DNA from: Flavobacteriaceae bacterium
Lineage (GTDB): Bacteria > Bacteroidota > Bacteroidia > Flavobacteriales > Flavobacteriaceae
Assembly (NCBI GenBank): GCA_027073495.1
Contig: JALSVQ010000011.1
Location: forward strand, 1 to 64,000
Direction: 5' to 3'
Length of the DNA: 64,000 nt
The notes beneath the pieces were generated by a model. The model was not told where the DNA came from and made no database searches. It worked only from the letters and a program-made list of their open reading frames with translations. Below are positions 1 through 9,290 of this stretch, piece after piece. The first letter of the stretch is position 1. Each line of letters starts with the position of its first letter. The translations under genes and the position numbers were made by a program.

Positions 1-2318
1 TATGGAAACTTAAATATTTTAAAGATGTAAACCTTTATGTTACCAAAGTAGATGGAGATTTAATAGATTTAGAACTTTATGTAGCCGAACTTCCAAAACT
101 GACAGAAGCAAAAATCAAAGGCTTAAAAAAACAGAAATCAAAAGATTTACTTAAAGAAGCTGGAGTAAAAAAAGGAAAAATGCTTACCGAAAATCTTTTG
201 GTAACCACACAAAACTATATCGAAAAGAAATATATTGAAAAAGGCTTCTTAAAAGCCAATGTTACTACTAAAGTTATTGCTGATGCTGATTCTGTAGTAA
301 AAAATGGTGCTAAAATAATAGTAAATCTTGATAAAGGGAAACGTATTAAAATAAAGAATATAAATATTCACGGTGTTGAAAAAATGCCACTTAAAAAAAT
401 ACGCAAAGCATTTAAAAACACCAAAGAAAAAAAATTCTATCATTTGAAATCATCGAAGTATGTTAAAGATAAATACAAAGAAGATCTAGCCAAAATGATA
501 GATAAATTTAAAGAAAATGGTTTTAGAGATGCACGTGTATTAAATGATTCTATTACTTATAATGATGACAATACCATTAACGTAGATTTATTTCTTGAAG
601 AAGGACGTAAATATTATTTTGGTGATGTAAAATTCACAGGAAATGGTGTGTATTCAGACAATCAGTTAAACCGTATTCTGCACATTAAACGTGGTGATGT
701 TTACAACGGTGTACTTTTAGAAAAAAGAATAAGCGACAATACAAGTCCAGATGCTAATGACGTTACCAATTTATACCAAAACTCGGGATATCTATTTTCT
801 CAAGTTAATACCATAGAAACAGGTGTAAAGAAAGATACCATAGATTTTGAAATACGTATTCACGAAGGAGAACCAGCACGATTTGACCGTGTAACCGTAA
901 AAGGAAATACGCAAACCAATGACCATGTAATCTATAGAAATATACGTACAAGACCTAATGCGTTATACAAAAAATCAGATATTATCCGTACCATTCGTGA
1001 GCTTGGACAAGTAGGATTCTTTGATGCAGAGCACATCAAACCAAATATAAAAAATGCCAATCCAGCAACAGGAACAGTAGATGTAGAATATGAAGTTGCT
1101 GAAAAAGGTTCAAGTCAAGTGGAACTCTCAGGAGGTTATGGCGGAACAGGCTTTATTGGGACACTTGCTTTATCATTCAATAATTTTTCGCTTAAAAATA
1201 TCTTTAATAAAAAAGCATATCATCCTGTACCGTTAGGAGATGGGCAACGTATTTCACTGCGTTTGCAAGCAAGTACAAACTACAGTGTATCTAGTTTTTC
1301 GTTTTCAGAACCTTGGTTAGGTGGTAAAAAACCAATTAATTTTTCTGTATCATACTCACATACAGCACAGTTTAGGTATGATGGAGTAACAAAAACCAAA
1401 TTTAAAGATCAAAAATTTGCTGTAGATGCAGTAAGTGTTGGTATAGCAAAACGTTTAAAATGGCCAGATGATTATTTTACTATTTCGCACAGTTTAACAT
1501 TTCAAAAATATAATCTAAAAAATTATAATATAGGACTATTTACCTTTGGAGATGGGTATTCAAACAATTTTAACTATACCTTAGGAATATCTCGTGATGA
1601 TACGTATACAAATCCTGTTTATCCAATGGGAGGTTCTAAATTTGGTTTTAGCCTAAAACTGACACCACCGCATACCGCATTAGGGAAAACAGATTTCAGC
1701 ACGATACGTACAGACCCAGAATATACAACTGCCAATGGAGACCCAATAATAGCAAAAATAGACCAAAAAAGATTTGCTTGGTTAGAGTATTATAAGCTGA
1801 AACTAAATGGCGAATGGTACACCAATGTGTTTGATAAATTTGTAATCAAATCTTCTTTTGATTTTGGTTTCTTAGGTGCGTACAACAAAGATAGAGGTGT
1901 GATACCATTTGAACGTTTTCAACTTGGAGGAAGCGGACTTAACGGTGGCTACAATCTAGCAAGTGCAGAAAATATAGCGATGAGAGGTTACCCAGACCAA
2001 TCATTATCTTCAAACACTGGAGGTACGGTTTACAATAAATTTTCTATGGAAATGCGTTATCCATTAACTTTGAAACCACAATCTAGTATTTATGCCTTAG
2101 CCTTTATGGAAGGAGGAGCAGCTTATAATGATTTTAATTCTTATAATCCGTTTCAACTGTATCGTTCTGCAGGAGCAGGAGTACGCATATTTATGCCAAT
2201 GTTTGGACTCTTAGGTATTGATTTTGGTTATGGTTTAGATCCTCTTGCTACAGACAAAGCACAAGGTAAAACATCTCATGGATGGGAGACCCATTTTATA
2301 CTAGGAAAACAATTTTAA
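1..2318 (+). CDS. bamA: BamA, outer membrane protein assembly factor (5' end outside window)
   Basis: The gene is cut by the window start: the frame is open from base 3, upstream of the first ATG at 180, and reads as POTRA sequence there, so the ATG at 180 is not the true start. About 771 residues are visible. They comprise several periplasmic POTRA repeats (roughly the first 380 residues) and then a 16-strand-type beta-barrel. The barrel carries an MRGYPD motif, the usual variant of the BamA VRGF loop-6 motif, and ends in a C-terminal Phe as outer membrane barrels do. BamA is the core of the machine that folds and inserts outer membrane proteins. The two genes downstream encode Skp/OmpH-type periplasmic chaperones that feed it, a standard flavobacterial order. 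Identification is confident. Confidence 0.95.
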   Translation, partial: WKLKYFKDVNLYVTKVDGDLIDLELYVAELPKLTEAKIKGLKKQKSKDLLKEAGVKKGKMLTENLLVTTQNYIEKKYIEKGFLKANVTTKVIADADSVVKNGAKIIVNLDKGKRIKIKNINIHGVEKMPLKKIRKAFKNTKEKKFYHLKSSKYVKDKYKEDLAKMIDKFKENGFRDARVLNDSITYNDDNTINVDLFLEEGRKYYFGDVKFTGNGVYSDNQLNRILHIKRGDVYNGVLLEKRISDNTSPDANDVTNLYQNSGYLFSQVNTIETGVKKDTIDFEIRIHEGEPARFDRVTVKGNTQTNDHVIYRNIRTRPNALYKKSDIIRTIRELGQVGFFDAEHIKPNIKNANPATGTVDVEYEVAEKGSSQVELSGGYGGTGFIGTLALSFNNFSLKNIFNKKAYHPVPLGDGQRISLRLQASTNYSVSSFSFSEPWLGGKKPINFSVSYSHTAQFRYDGVTKTKFKDQKFAVDAVSVGIAKRLKWPDDYFTISHSLTFQKYNLKNYNIGLFTFGDGYSNNFNYTLGISRDDTYTNPVYPMGGSKFGFSLKLTPPHTALGKTDFSTIRTDPEYTTANGDPIIAKIDQKRFAWLEYYKLKLNGEWYTNVFDKFVIKSSFDFGFLGAYNKDRGVIPFERFQLGGSGLNGGYNLASAENIAMRGYPDQSLSSNTGGTVYNKFSMEMRYPLTLKPQSSIYALAFMEGGAAYNDFNSYNPFQLYRSAGAGVRIFMPMFGLLGIDFGYGLDPLATDKAQGKTSHGWETHFILGKQF

Positions 2319-2324
2319 AATTTT

Positions 2325-2339
2325 TGGCACGATATTTTC
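2325..2339 (+). promoter_or_regulatory. sigma-54-type (-24/-12) promoter candidate before ompH
   Basis: TGGCAC, five bases, then TTTC, close to the RpoN consensus TGGCAC-N5-TTGC. It sits between bamA and the first ompH, about 25 bases before the ATG at 2365, a suitable distance for a short leader. Inferred from pattern only. Confidence 0.5.
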
Positions 2340-2364
2340 TATTAACTAAACACAAGCAACAATT

Positions 2365-3135
2365 ATGAAAAAAGTTCTTTTACTTACAGTATTATTAAGC
2401 TTGTCAATACTGACTCAAGCACAGAAAAGCACACGTATAGCTTATATAGATATGGAGTACATTTTAGAAAATGTTTCTGAATATCAAAAAGCACAAGCAC
2501 AACTTGAAGCTACGGTTTCTAAATGGATAGCTACAGCTCAAGAAAAACAAGTTGCTATAGATGCTTTGAAATCTAATTTGGATAAAGAACGTATTTTGCT
2601 TACGCCTGAATTAATTGCAGATCGTGAAGCAGATATAAAAGTACTCGAAGATGAATTATACCAATTTCAACAAGAAAAATTTGGCGCAGAAGGATTGATG
2701 ATAAAACGCAAGCAAGAATTGATAAAGCCCATACAAGATCAAGTTTTTGATGTGGTACAATTGATACGTAAAGCTAAGAAATATGATTATGTTTTTGATA
2801 AATCTAGTAAAGAGATAATGATGATATCTGCTAATGATAAATTAGATATCAGTGATCAAGTATTACGAAGATTGAAAAGTGACGAAAAGCGCGCAGATAT
2901 AAAGCGTAAACGTAAGAAGAAATCAAAAAAAAGTAAAGCAAATAAAGCGCCAACAGAAGCACAACAAAAAAATATAGAAGCGCGTAATAAAACATTAGAA
3001 ACTCGAAAAAAAGCATTAGAAGCTAAAAAAGCAGCAGCTTTAAAAGCGCGTGAAGCGCGCATACAAAAAGCAAAAGAAGCGCGAGAGAAAAAAATAAAAG
3101 AACGTGAAGAACGTCTTAAAAAGAATAAAAAATAA
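2365..3135 (+). CDS. OmpH/Skp family periplasmic chaperone with long basic tail
   Basis: 256 residues. A signal peptide (MKKVLLLTVLLSL...TQAQ) is followed by the Skp/OmpH opening (RIAYIDMEYILENV) and a long coiled coil, as expected for a jellyfish-shaped chaperone that holds unfolded outer membrane proteins in the periplasm for BamA. The last 85 or so residues (about 170-256) are an unusual, extremely Lys/Arg/Ala/Glu-rich helical tail, which makes it longer than the roughly 165-residue family norm; its paralogue next door lacks this tail. It lies 46 bp after bamA with a candidate sigma-54 promoter between, and 36 bp before the second ompH. The family call is firm; the role of the tail is unknown. 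Confidence 0.9.
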   Translation: MKKVLLLTVLLSLSILTQAQKSTRIAYIDMEYILENVSEYQKAQAQLEATVSKWIATAQEKQVAIDALKSNLDKERILLTPELIADREADIKVLEDELYQFQQEKFGAEGLMIKRKQELIKPIQDQVFDVVQLIRKAKKYDYVFDKSSKEIMMISANDKLDISDQVLRRLKSDEKRADIKRKRKKKSKKSKANKAPTEAQQKNIEARNKTLETRKKALEAKKAAALKAREARIQKAKEAREKKIKEREERLKKNKK

Positions 3136-3171
3136 ACAAGAATAGAAATTATTAATTAAACAAGTAAGAAA

Positions 3172-3675
3172 ATGAAACAAATTAAATTATTAGTAGTAGC
3201 GGTAGCATTATTTTTCACAGCAGGATATGCTCAAGCACAAGAAATAGCTCATATTAATGTATCAGAATTGGTACAAGCTATGCCAGCAATGAAATCAGCA
3301 CAAGCTGAATTGAAAAAACTGGGTGAAACTTATGATGCAGACTTCAAAAGAAGAATGACAGCATTGCAAACAAAAGTAGCAAGATACAATAAAGAATCTA
3401 CTACAGTATCTGCAGAAGTGAACGCTACAAGACGTCAAGAAGTAGAAAGTGAGCAAGCAAGTATTCAACAGTCTGCTCAAACTGCTCAAGCAGAAATGGG
3501 TAAGAAACAACAAGCATTACTTGCTGCCATAGAAGCAGATGTAAAAAAAGCTATAGAAGCTGTTGCAGCAGAAAAAGGCTACAAATATGTTTTGGACGCA
3601 TCAGTTGGAGGAAGCGTACTAGTAGCAAAAGGTAAAGATATAATGAGCGAAGTAAAAGCAAAATTAGGAATCTAA
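3172..3675 (+). CDS. OmpH/Skp family periplasmic chaperone
   Basis: 167 residues, the usual size for the family. A signal peptide ends near AQAQE, followed by IAHINVSELVQAMPAMK, the conserved Skp/OmpH start, then a charged coiled-coil hairpin and a C-terminal YKYVLDAS...V strand that completes the trimerisation body. It should chaperone outer membrane proteins to BamA. It is the third gene of the bamA-ompH-ompH cluster and ends just before a strong bidirectional terminator. In many flavobacteria murI follows this pair; here it does not. Confidence 0.92.
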   Translation: MKQIKLLVVAVALFFTAGYAQAQEIAHINVSELVQAMPAMKSAQAELKKLGETYDADFKRRMTALQTKVARYNKESTTVSAEVNATRRQEVESEQASIQQSAQTAQAEMGKKQQALLAAIEADVKKAIEAVAAEKGYKYVLDASVGGSVLVAKGKDIMSEVKAKLGI

Positions 3676-3695
3676 ACCAAATTAGATAATTTTAT

Positions 3696-3729
3696 AAAAA
3701 GGATTGATAATTAATTATCAATCCTTTTT
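3696..3729. terminator. Bidirectional intrinsic terminator, perfect 34-bp palindrome
   Basis: Bases 3696-3712 are exactly complementary in reverse to 3713-3729 (AAAAAGGATTGATAATT and its inverse), with A and T runs at the ends, so it can terminate transcription from both sides. It separates ompH from the convergent gene at 3718-4056, whose stop codon lies inside the right arm. Confidence 0.9.
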
Positions 3730-4056
3730 TGTTTTCAAATAACTTAAAAAACTATAGTGTTTTCTGTTTTTTAGATAGTTTAGATTACGTTCATTACTAT
3801 AGGCTTCGCGTTCAAAAGAAATGTTTTGATACGCAATAAAACGATTTTTGTATTGTATAAAACGTAATAAATATTCTAAACCATACCAAATAAAAAAGAA
3901 GATGACGAGTAATTCTTTTTGCTGTTTGAGGTGAATACGCTCATGATTGATAAGAGCTTCATTGCCCAAATGTTTTTTGTGACGTAAAAAAATAAATGGC
4001 CAAATAGCCAAACCTACAAAACGTTTAGGTATAATAAATTTAGAAATTCGAATCAT
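3718..4056 (-). CDS. Small HEXXH-containing membrane-associated protein
   Basis: 112 residues starting at an ATG. It has HERIH at residues 38-42 (a HEXXH zinc-protease signature) in the setting NHERIHLKQQKEL, a hydrophobic helix at about 50-68 (LLVIFFFIWYGLEYLL), and a downstream FEREAYSNE (about 81-89) that could give a third, glutamate zinc ligand as in M48/M56-type gluzincins. It looks like a stripped-down M56/BlaR1-type zincin core. A real gene is supported by the composition, the terminator at its end and conservation-like motifs. Proteolytic activity is inference; it could be an inactive relative. Confidence 0.7.
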   Translation of the reverse strand: MIRISKFIIPKRFVGLAIWPFIFLRHKKHLGNEALINHERIHLKQQKELLVIFFFIWYGLEYLLRFIQYKNRFIAYQNISFEREAYSNERNLNYLKNRKHYSFLSYLKTKKD

Positions 4057-4124
4057 CTATTTGATATATTTAATAAAATTAACACTTATTATGGCAATAA
4101 GTATTATTTAATTAGTTTTTTTAC

Positions 4125-4132
4125 TAAATTTG
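4125..4132 (+). promoter_or_regulatory. -7 promoter element (TAAATTTG)
   Basis: Exact match to the Bacteroidota -7 pattern TAnnTTTG, 55 bases before the ATG of the large surface protein. No clear -33 TTG is visible. Confidence 0.5.
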
Positions 4133-4187
4133 CATAAACAAACCGACTCAAACCAACACACTTTTTTAATTAATAAAACAGTATGAT

Positions 4188-7100
4188 ATGAAATATGGTT
4201 TTTTATTTTTAGGTTTGCTTTTAGCCACTTCACTCCAGGCACAAACATTAACAATTGATAATCAAAATTATACTAATCAACAACTTGTTGATGAAGTTTT
4301 AGTTGTTTCTTGCACACCAATCACTAATGTGAATGCTACAGGAGATGCTACTATAAAGAGTTATGGCTATTTTCATCGAAATACAGGCTCTACCTTTCCT
4401 TTTGAGGAAGGAGTATATCTTACCACAGGTAGTTCAGAGCAAATTGTAGATCCAAATTATAGTTCTGGCATAAATGCTCCCACTATGTCGTATGGTACAA
4501 CTGCCTGGGGAACTGATGCAGATATTGAAGCCGAATTGGGGAACAGTAATATGATTAATGCTACAGTGCTAGAATTTGATTTTATACCAACGGTCAGTAG
4601 TATTAGTTTTGATTATTTAATGCTTTCTGAAGAATACCATGGAGAATATCCTTGTAGCTATGCCGATGGTTTTGCATTTTTGATTAAACCAGTAGGTGCT
4701 GCAGCTTACCAAAATATTGCCGTAATACCAGCTTCTACAACGCCCGTAGCAGTTACAACTGTACATCCTACTCAAGCTGATAATGGAAATCCTTTGTCAT
4801 GTGGAGCTTCAAACGCAGGTTATTTTGATAGTTATTATCCTCTAGACACCAATTTTAACGGACGAACTACAGTGTTGACTGCAACTACCGCAGTAACCCC
4901 AAACCAACAATATCATATCAAACTCGTGGTAGCAGATGCTACAGGAAATGGAAATCCAGACACATCATTTGATACTGCAATTTTTTTAAAAGCAAGAGGT
5001 TTAAATCTTGGAGCTGTAATGGTTGATTTAGGAGCTGATATTAGCATCTGCCAAGGTGAACCAAACCCTATTTTAGACGCAACAGTACCCAGTGCAACAG
5101 CACAATATCAATGGCAAGTTTTTGATACACTATCAAATAGTTATGTTGATATAGCAGGAGCTACAAACCCTACTTATGAAGTCACCAGTACCGGGTTGTA
5201 TCAAATATTATTAGATGTAGATGGCTGTTTATCTGATGACCGTGCACTTGTTACTATTAGTGAGGTTCCTGTTGCTACGCAACCACAAAATTTAGAACTC
5301 TGTGACAATGATGATGATGGTTTTATGACCATAAATTTACATAATCAAGATGCTGAGATATTAAATGGTCAAGACGCTACTGTTTTTGCGGTTAATTATT
5401 TCGAAGATGCAGCACTTACTATTCCTATAGTAAATGCAAATACCTATAATAATACGACAGCCTACCAACAAACCATTTATGCTCAAGTGGTAAATAACAC
5501 CAATAACACTTGTGCATCTAACATAGTAAATTTTGATTTAATTATTTATGATGCACCAAACCCTTTACCTATTTCAGATTTATTGATTTGTGATAATAAT
5601 GGTAATGGCATTGAAATTTTTGATTTGACTGTTCAAAATACAAATTTATTGAATGGTTTAAATGCTGCTGATTTTACAATTACATATTACGAAGATGCGG
5701 CACTTACAATTCCAATTGTAAACCCAACCAATCATACCAATACAAATTCACCATACAATCAAACTATTTATGCTACGATAGAAAACAATATACATAGCGC
5801 CTGTACGATTACAGTACCTTTTGATTTAATTGTATCTAATAATCTACCTATAGTACAGCCACCAGATTTGAGAATATGTGATGATGATGGTGATGGATTT
5901 TGGATATTTGACCTTACGGTTCAAGATAGTTTTATTTTGGCAGGATTAGATCCAAATCTATATACTATTACATATTACGAAGATGCAGCTTTAACCATTC
6001 AAATAGCTGATCCTACTGCACACCAAAACAACCCTGTAGATATACAAACAATTTATACTCAAGTTGTTAATAATGCAAGCCCAAACTGTAATACTGTTAT
6101 TCAGTTTGATATTATTGTTTATATAACACCAGCTGCAACTACTCCTCCAGATATTTCAGCTTGTGATACAGATAATGATGGCTATGCTGTTTTTGACTTA
6201 ACTGTAAATGATAACATAGTGCTCAATGGTCAGGATCCTGCAACTCATACGGTATACTATTACGAAGATGTAGCTCTGACGCAACAAATAACAACACCTA
6301 CTGCTTATACCAATACAATAGCATATACACAAACTATTTATGTGACGGTAGCAAATACAGAATTAAACACCTGTCAATCTGTTGGCGTTAGTTTTGATTT
6401 AAATGTCTATGATTCACCATTACCAATACCAGCTTTATCAGATTTGCGTGCGTGTGATTTTGCAGCCAATGGTATCGCTACATTTGATTTGACAGTCCAA
6501 GACACTACAATCCTCAACGGTCAAGATCCAGCTGTTTATTCGGTAAATTATTTTGAAGACGCGGCATTAACAACACAAATAGCTATTCCTACAAACTATG
6601 GTAATACAACTCCAAATCTACAGACTATTTATGTAGGAGTTATGAACATGAGCAACCCAGAATGTGTAGCCTCCGCTCAATTTGATTTAATAGTTAATAA
6701 TACACCTCTTATTGTACAACCAGATCCACTATTAGTGTGTGATGATGATAATGATGGAATTTGGACATTTGACCTAACTACTCAAGAAGCTATTATATTA
6801 AATAATCTTTCAAACGCAGATTATAGCGTTTCATATTATGAAGATGCTGCATTAACAAATCAAATAGTAACACCTACAAATTACACTAATACTACTGCAT
6901 ATAATCAAACAATCTATATTCAAGTAGTCAATAACACATTTGCTGCTTGTCAAAACACGACTACGCTTACCTTGCAAGTTTCTGATACTCCTACAGCAAC
7001 TCAACCACAAGATATGGTAGTTTGTGATACTGATAATCAATTAGGTGTAGGAGTTGGTTTTTTTGATTTAACAAGTCAAGATTCAGCAATATTAAATGGA

Positions 7101-8822
7101 CAAAATCCAGTGGTTTTTTCTGTTAATTATTATACAAACCCAGGACATACGGCATTAATAAATACTCCAACTGCATATATCAATACCACAGGAGGAGCCT
7201 CGCAAACTATATATGCACAGGTTTCAAATAATACATGTATTGCCGAGACTATATTCACAATCCAAACTTTTGATTCCCCTGCCCCACCTGCTGTTACCCC
7301 TGATTTCAAAAATTGTGATACAGATAATGATGGCTTACAAACGGTAGATTTAACGCTTTTTACACCTCAATTATTAAACGGTCAAGATCCAGCTATTTTC
7401 CAAGTAGACTATTATACAGACACAGCCTTAACTAATTTAGTTGCTACATCTAATGCATTCACAAACACGACTGCATATTCACAAACATTGTATGCTGTTA
7501 TTTATAACATAAACAATGTAACTTGTAGTCTTACAGTACCGTTTGACATCAAAATATATGATACACCGCAAGCTTTTCAAGCTAATGATATTTATTTATG
7601 CGATGATGGACGATCTGTAAGTTTTGATACGAGTATACAGATTCCTGATATTCTAAATGGACAAGAAAATATGTTGGTTAGCTTCTATGGCTCTCAAGCT
7701 GATGCTGATTCTGGTATAAACCAATTAGCAAACCCTTTTATAGCGACTGTCAATGCAGGGCCATTTACAGTGTTTGTACGTGTTGAAAACCAAGGTTTTG
7801 CTTCTTGTTCAGATACCTCAATGACATTTACAATAGAAGCATTTGAAGCGCCATTACCCCCTGTAATACTTACTCCAGTAAATATTTGTGATGATAATAA
7901 TGATGGTTTCTTTACTTTTGATTTACCTACATTAAAAGATATTGAACTACTTAATGGTCAAAATACTGCTGATTTTACAATTAGGTATTATACGGACGCT
8001 GCTTTGACCAATGAAATAGTCGCTCCTAATACTTTTACAAATACATTAATTCATACTCAACGTATCTGGGCGAAAATTTCTAATAATAATTACAATGGCT
8101 GTGATGAAACACGCTTTTTTGATTTAATTATCCATGATTTTGCCGCGGCTACACAACCTCAAAACTTACAACAATGTGATGGGGATACTACTATAGGAGT
8201 TGGCAATGCTATTTTTGACCTTACAACTCAAAATACAGCTATTCTCAATGGACAAGATGCGAGTACATTTGAAGTGCATTATTATACCGATGCCGCTTTG
8301 ACTTCTGAAATAATAAACCCAAATGCATACAACAATACCACAGGAACTGTAGCAGAAACTATTTATGTTGCTGTATTTAACACTAATTATACCGTTTGTA
8401 GCGCTACAACTTCATTTACTATTCAAATATTTGACACACCAAATATACCTACTGTCATTACCCTAATAGCATATTGTGATGATAATACAGATGGCTTACA
8501 TCAAACCGATTTAACCCAAAAAACAGTTGAAATACTAAACGGTTACCCTGCTGCTGATTTTGAAATTCATTATTATACAGATACTGCATTGACTAATGAA
8601 ATTTTAACACCAGCTACGTATTTGAATACTACACCATTTACAGAAACAATTTATGTTAAAGTGATTAATATAAATAATATTTCTTGTGAATCTCTAGGTA
8701 GTTTTATATTAAATATTAACCCAATTCCAACAGTAAATTCATTTAGTACAATGCTTTGTGATGAAGATGGAGTTTATGACAACTATACAACCATTGATTT
8801 AACACCTATCAAACAGAATTAA
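4188..8822 (+). CDS. Giant repeat surface protein (choice-of-anchor L), N-terminal part before a frameshift
   Basis: 1,544 residues to a premature TAA. A signal peptide (MKYGFLFLGLLLATSLQAQ) is followed by a choice-of-anchor L domain (about residues 30-275, with the LSEEYHGEYPCSYADGFAF core), an Ig-like segment (about 285-360), then near-identical modules of about 95 residues. Each module has CD-D-n-DG-FDLT, ILNGQDP, YYEDAALT and QTIY landmarks. The module at 8750-8822 is cut in mid-domain, and its continuation is found in another frame immediately downstream (8813-10006), ending in a T9SS type B sorting domain. Joined, the gene spans 4188-10006, about 1,939 residues. It is probably a surface adhesin exported by T9SS. 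The break is either a sequencing error, decay or a switchable frame. Confidence 0.88.
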   Translation: MKYGFLFLGLLLATSLQAQTLTIDNQNYTNQQLVDEVLVVSCTPITNVNATGDATIKSYGYFHRNTGSTFPFEEGVYLTTGSSEQIVDPNYSSGINAPTMSYGTTAWGTDADIEAELGNSNMINATVLEFDFIPTVSSISFDYLMLSEEYHGEYPCSYADGFAFLIKPVGAAAYQNIAVIPASTTPVAVTTVHPTQADNGNPLSCGASNAGYFDSYYPLDTNFNGRTTVLTATTAVTPNQQYHIKLVVADATGNGNPDTSFDTAIFLKARGLNLGAVMVDLGADISICQGEPNPILDATVPSATAQYQWQVFDTLSNSYVDIAGATNPTYEVTSTGLYQILLDVDGCLSDDRALVTISEVPVATQPQNLELCDNDDDGFMTINLHNQDAEILNGQDATVFAVNYFEDAALTIPIVNANTYNNTTAYQQTIYAQVVNNTNNTCASNIVNFDLIIYDAPNPLPISDLLICDNNGNGIEIFDLTVQNTNLLNGLNAADFTITYYEDAALTIPIVNPTNHTNTNSPYNQTIYATIENNIHSACTITVPFDLIVSNNLPIVQPPDLRICDDDGDGFWIFDLTVQDSFILAGLDPNLYTITYYEDAALTIQIADPTAHQNNPVDIQTIYTQVVNNASPNCNTVIQFDIIVYITPAATTPPDISACDTDNDGYAVFDLTVNDNIVLNGQDPATHTVYYYEDVALTQQITTPTAYTNTIAYTQTIYVTVANTELNTCQSVGVSFDLNVYDSPLPIPALSDLRACDFAANGIATFDLTVQDTTILNGQDPAVYSVNYFEDAALTTQIAIPTNYGNTTPNLQTIYVGVMNMSNPECVASAQFDLIVNNTPLIVQPDPLLVCDDDNDGIWTFDLTTQEAIILNNLSNADYSVSYYEDAALTNQIVTPTNYTNTTAYNQTIYIQVVNNTFAACQNTTTLTLQVSDTPTATQPQDMVVCDTDNQLGVGVGFFDLTSQDSAILNGQNPVVFSVNYYTNPGHTALINTPTAYINTTGGASQTIYAQVSNNTCIAETIFTIQTFDSPAPPAVTPDFKNCDTDNDGLQTVDLTLFTPQLLNGQDPAIFQVDYYTDTALTNLVATSNAFTNTTAYSQTLYAVIYNINNVTCSLTVPFDIKIYDTPQAFQANDIYLCDDGRSVSFDTSIQIPDILNGQENMLVSFYGSQADADSGINQLANPFIATVNAGPFTVFVRVENQGFASCSDTSMTFTIEAFEAPLPPVILTPVNICDDNNDGFFTFDLPTLKDIELLNGQNTADFTIRYYTDAALTNEIVAPNTFTNTLIHTQRIWAKISNNNYNGCDETRFFDLIIHDFAAATQPQNLQQCDGDTTIGVGNAIFDLTTQNTAILNGQDASTFEVHYYTDAALTSEIINPNAYNNTTGTVAETIYVAVFNTNYTVCSATTSFTIQIFDTPNIPTVITLIAYCDDNTDGLHQTDLTQKTVEILNGYPAADFEIHYYTDTALTNEILTPATYLNTTPFTETIYVKVININNISCESLGSFILNINPIPTVNSFSTMLCDEDGVYDNYTTIDLTPIKQN

Positions 8823-9290
8823 CAGATAATATTATAGGTAGAAATTTTTATTATTATACTGACAATGCTTATAGCAATTTAATTGCAGACCCTACACAGT
8901 TTATCAATACAAGTTACAATCAAACCATTTATGTAATAGTAGAAAACACAAATACACTATGTACCGCAAGAACTACATTATCACTAGTTGTATCATCTGC
9001 TAATGCTGTTGATTCAACATTAAGTACTTGCGATGATTTTCTTGAAGATGGATTCACAAGCTTTAACTTGACAGATGCTGATAGTTCTATACTCGTAAAT
9101 ATGACTCCTGGAATTGCTACTCTAAAACGTTATTTAACCTATAATGATGCTTTAAATCAAACCAATGAATATACAGCTGCTGCATATACCAACATTACAA
9201 ACCCACAGAATATTTATGTGCGTGTCACTAGTAATGTAAACCCTGATTGTTATAGTATTGCATCAATGCAATTAGTGGTTTATAGTTTGC
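5280..9290 (+). repeat. 14 tandem ~95-residue modules inside the surface protein
   Basis: Units of about 285-288 bp recur from about 5290. I count 14 openings of the form CD-[DTN]-[DN]-x-DG (the last two crossing the frameshift). Aspartate-rich DxDxDG-like openings suggest calcium-binding loops, and ILNGQ, YYxDAALT and NTTxYxQTIY recur. Units 7, 9, 11, 13 and 14 are the most diverged. The first repeats (1-6) are the most alike, suggesting recent expansion there. Confidence 0.85.

Noticed and set aside
180-182. ATG at 180 as the BamA start
   Set aside because: The frame is open to base 3 and reads as POTRA sequence, and a signal peptide is missing at 180.
9068-9070. TTG at 9068 as the start of a separate gene
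   Set aside because: No ribosome site or signal peptide; upstream codons in the same frame continue the repeat module.
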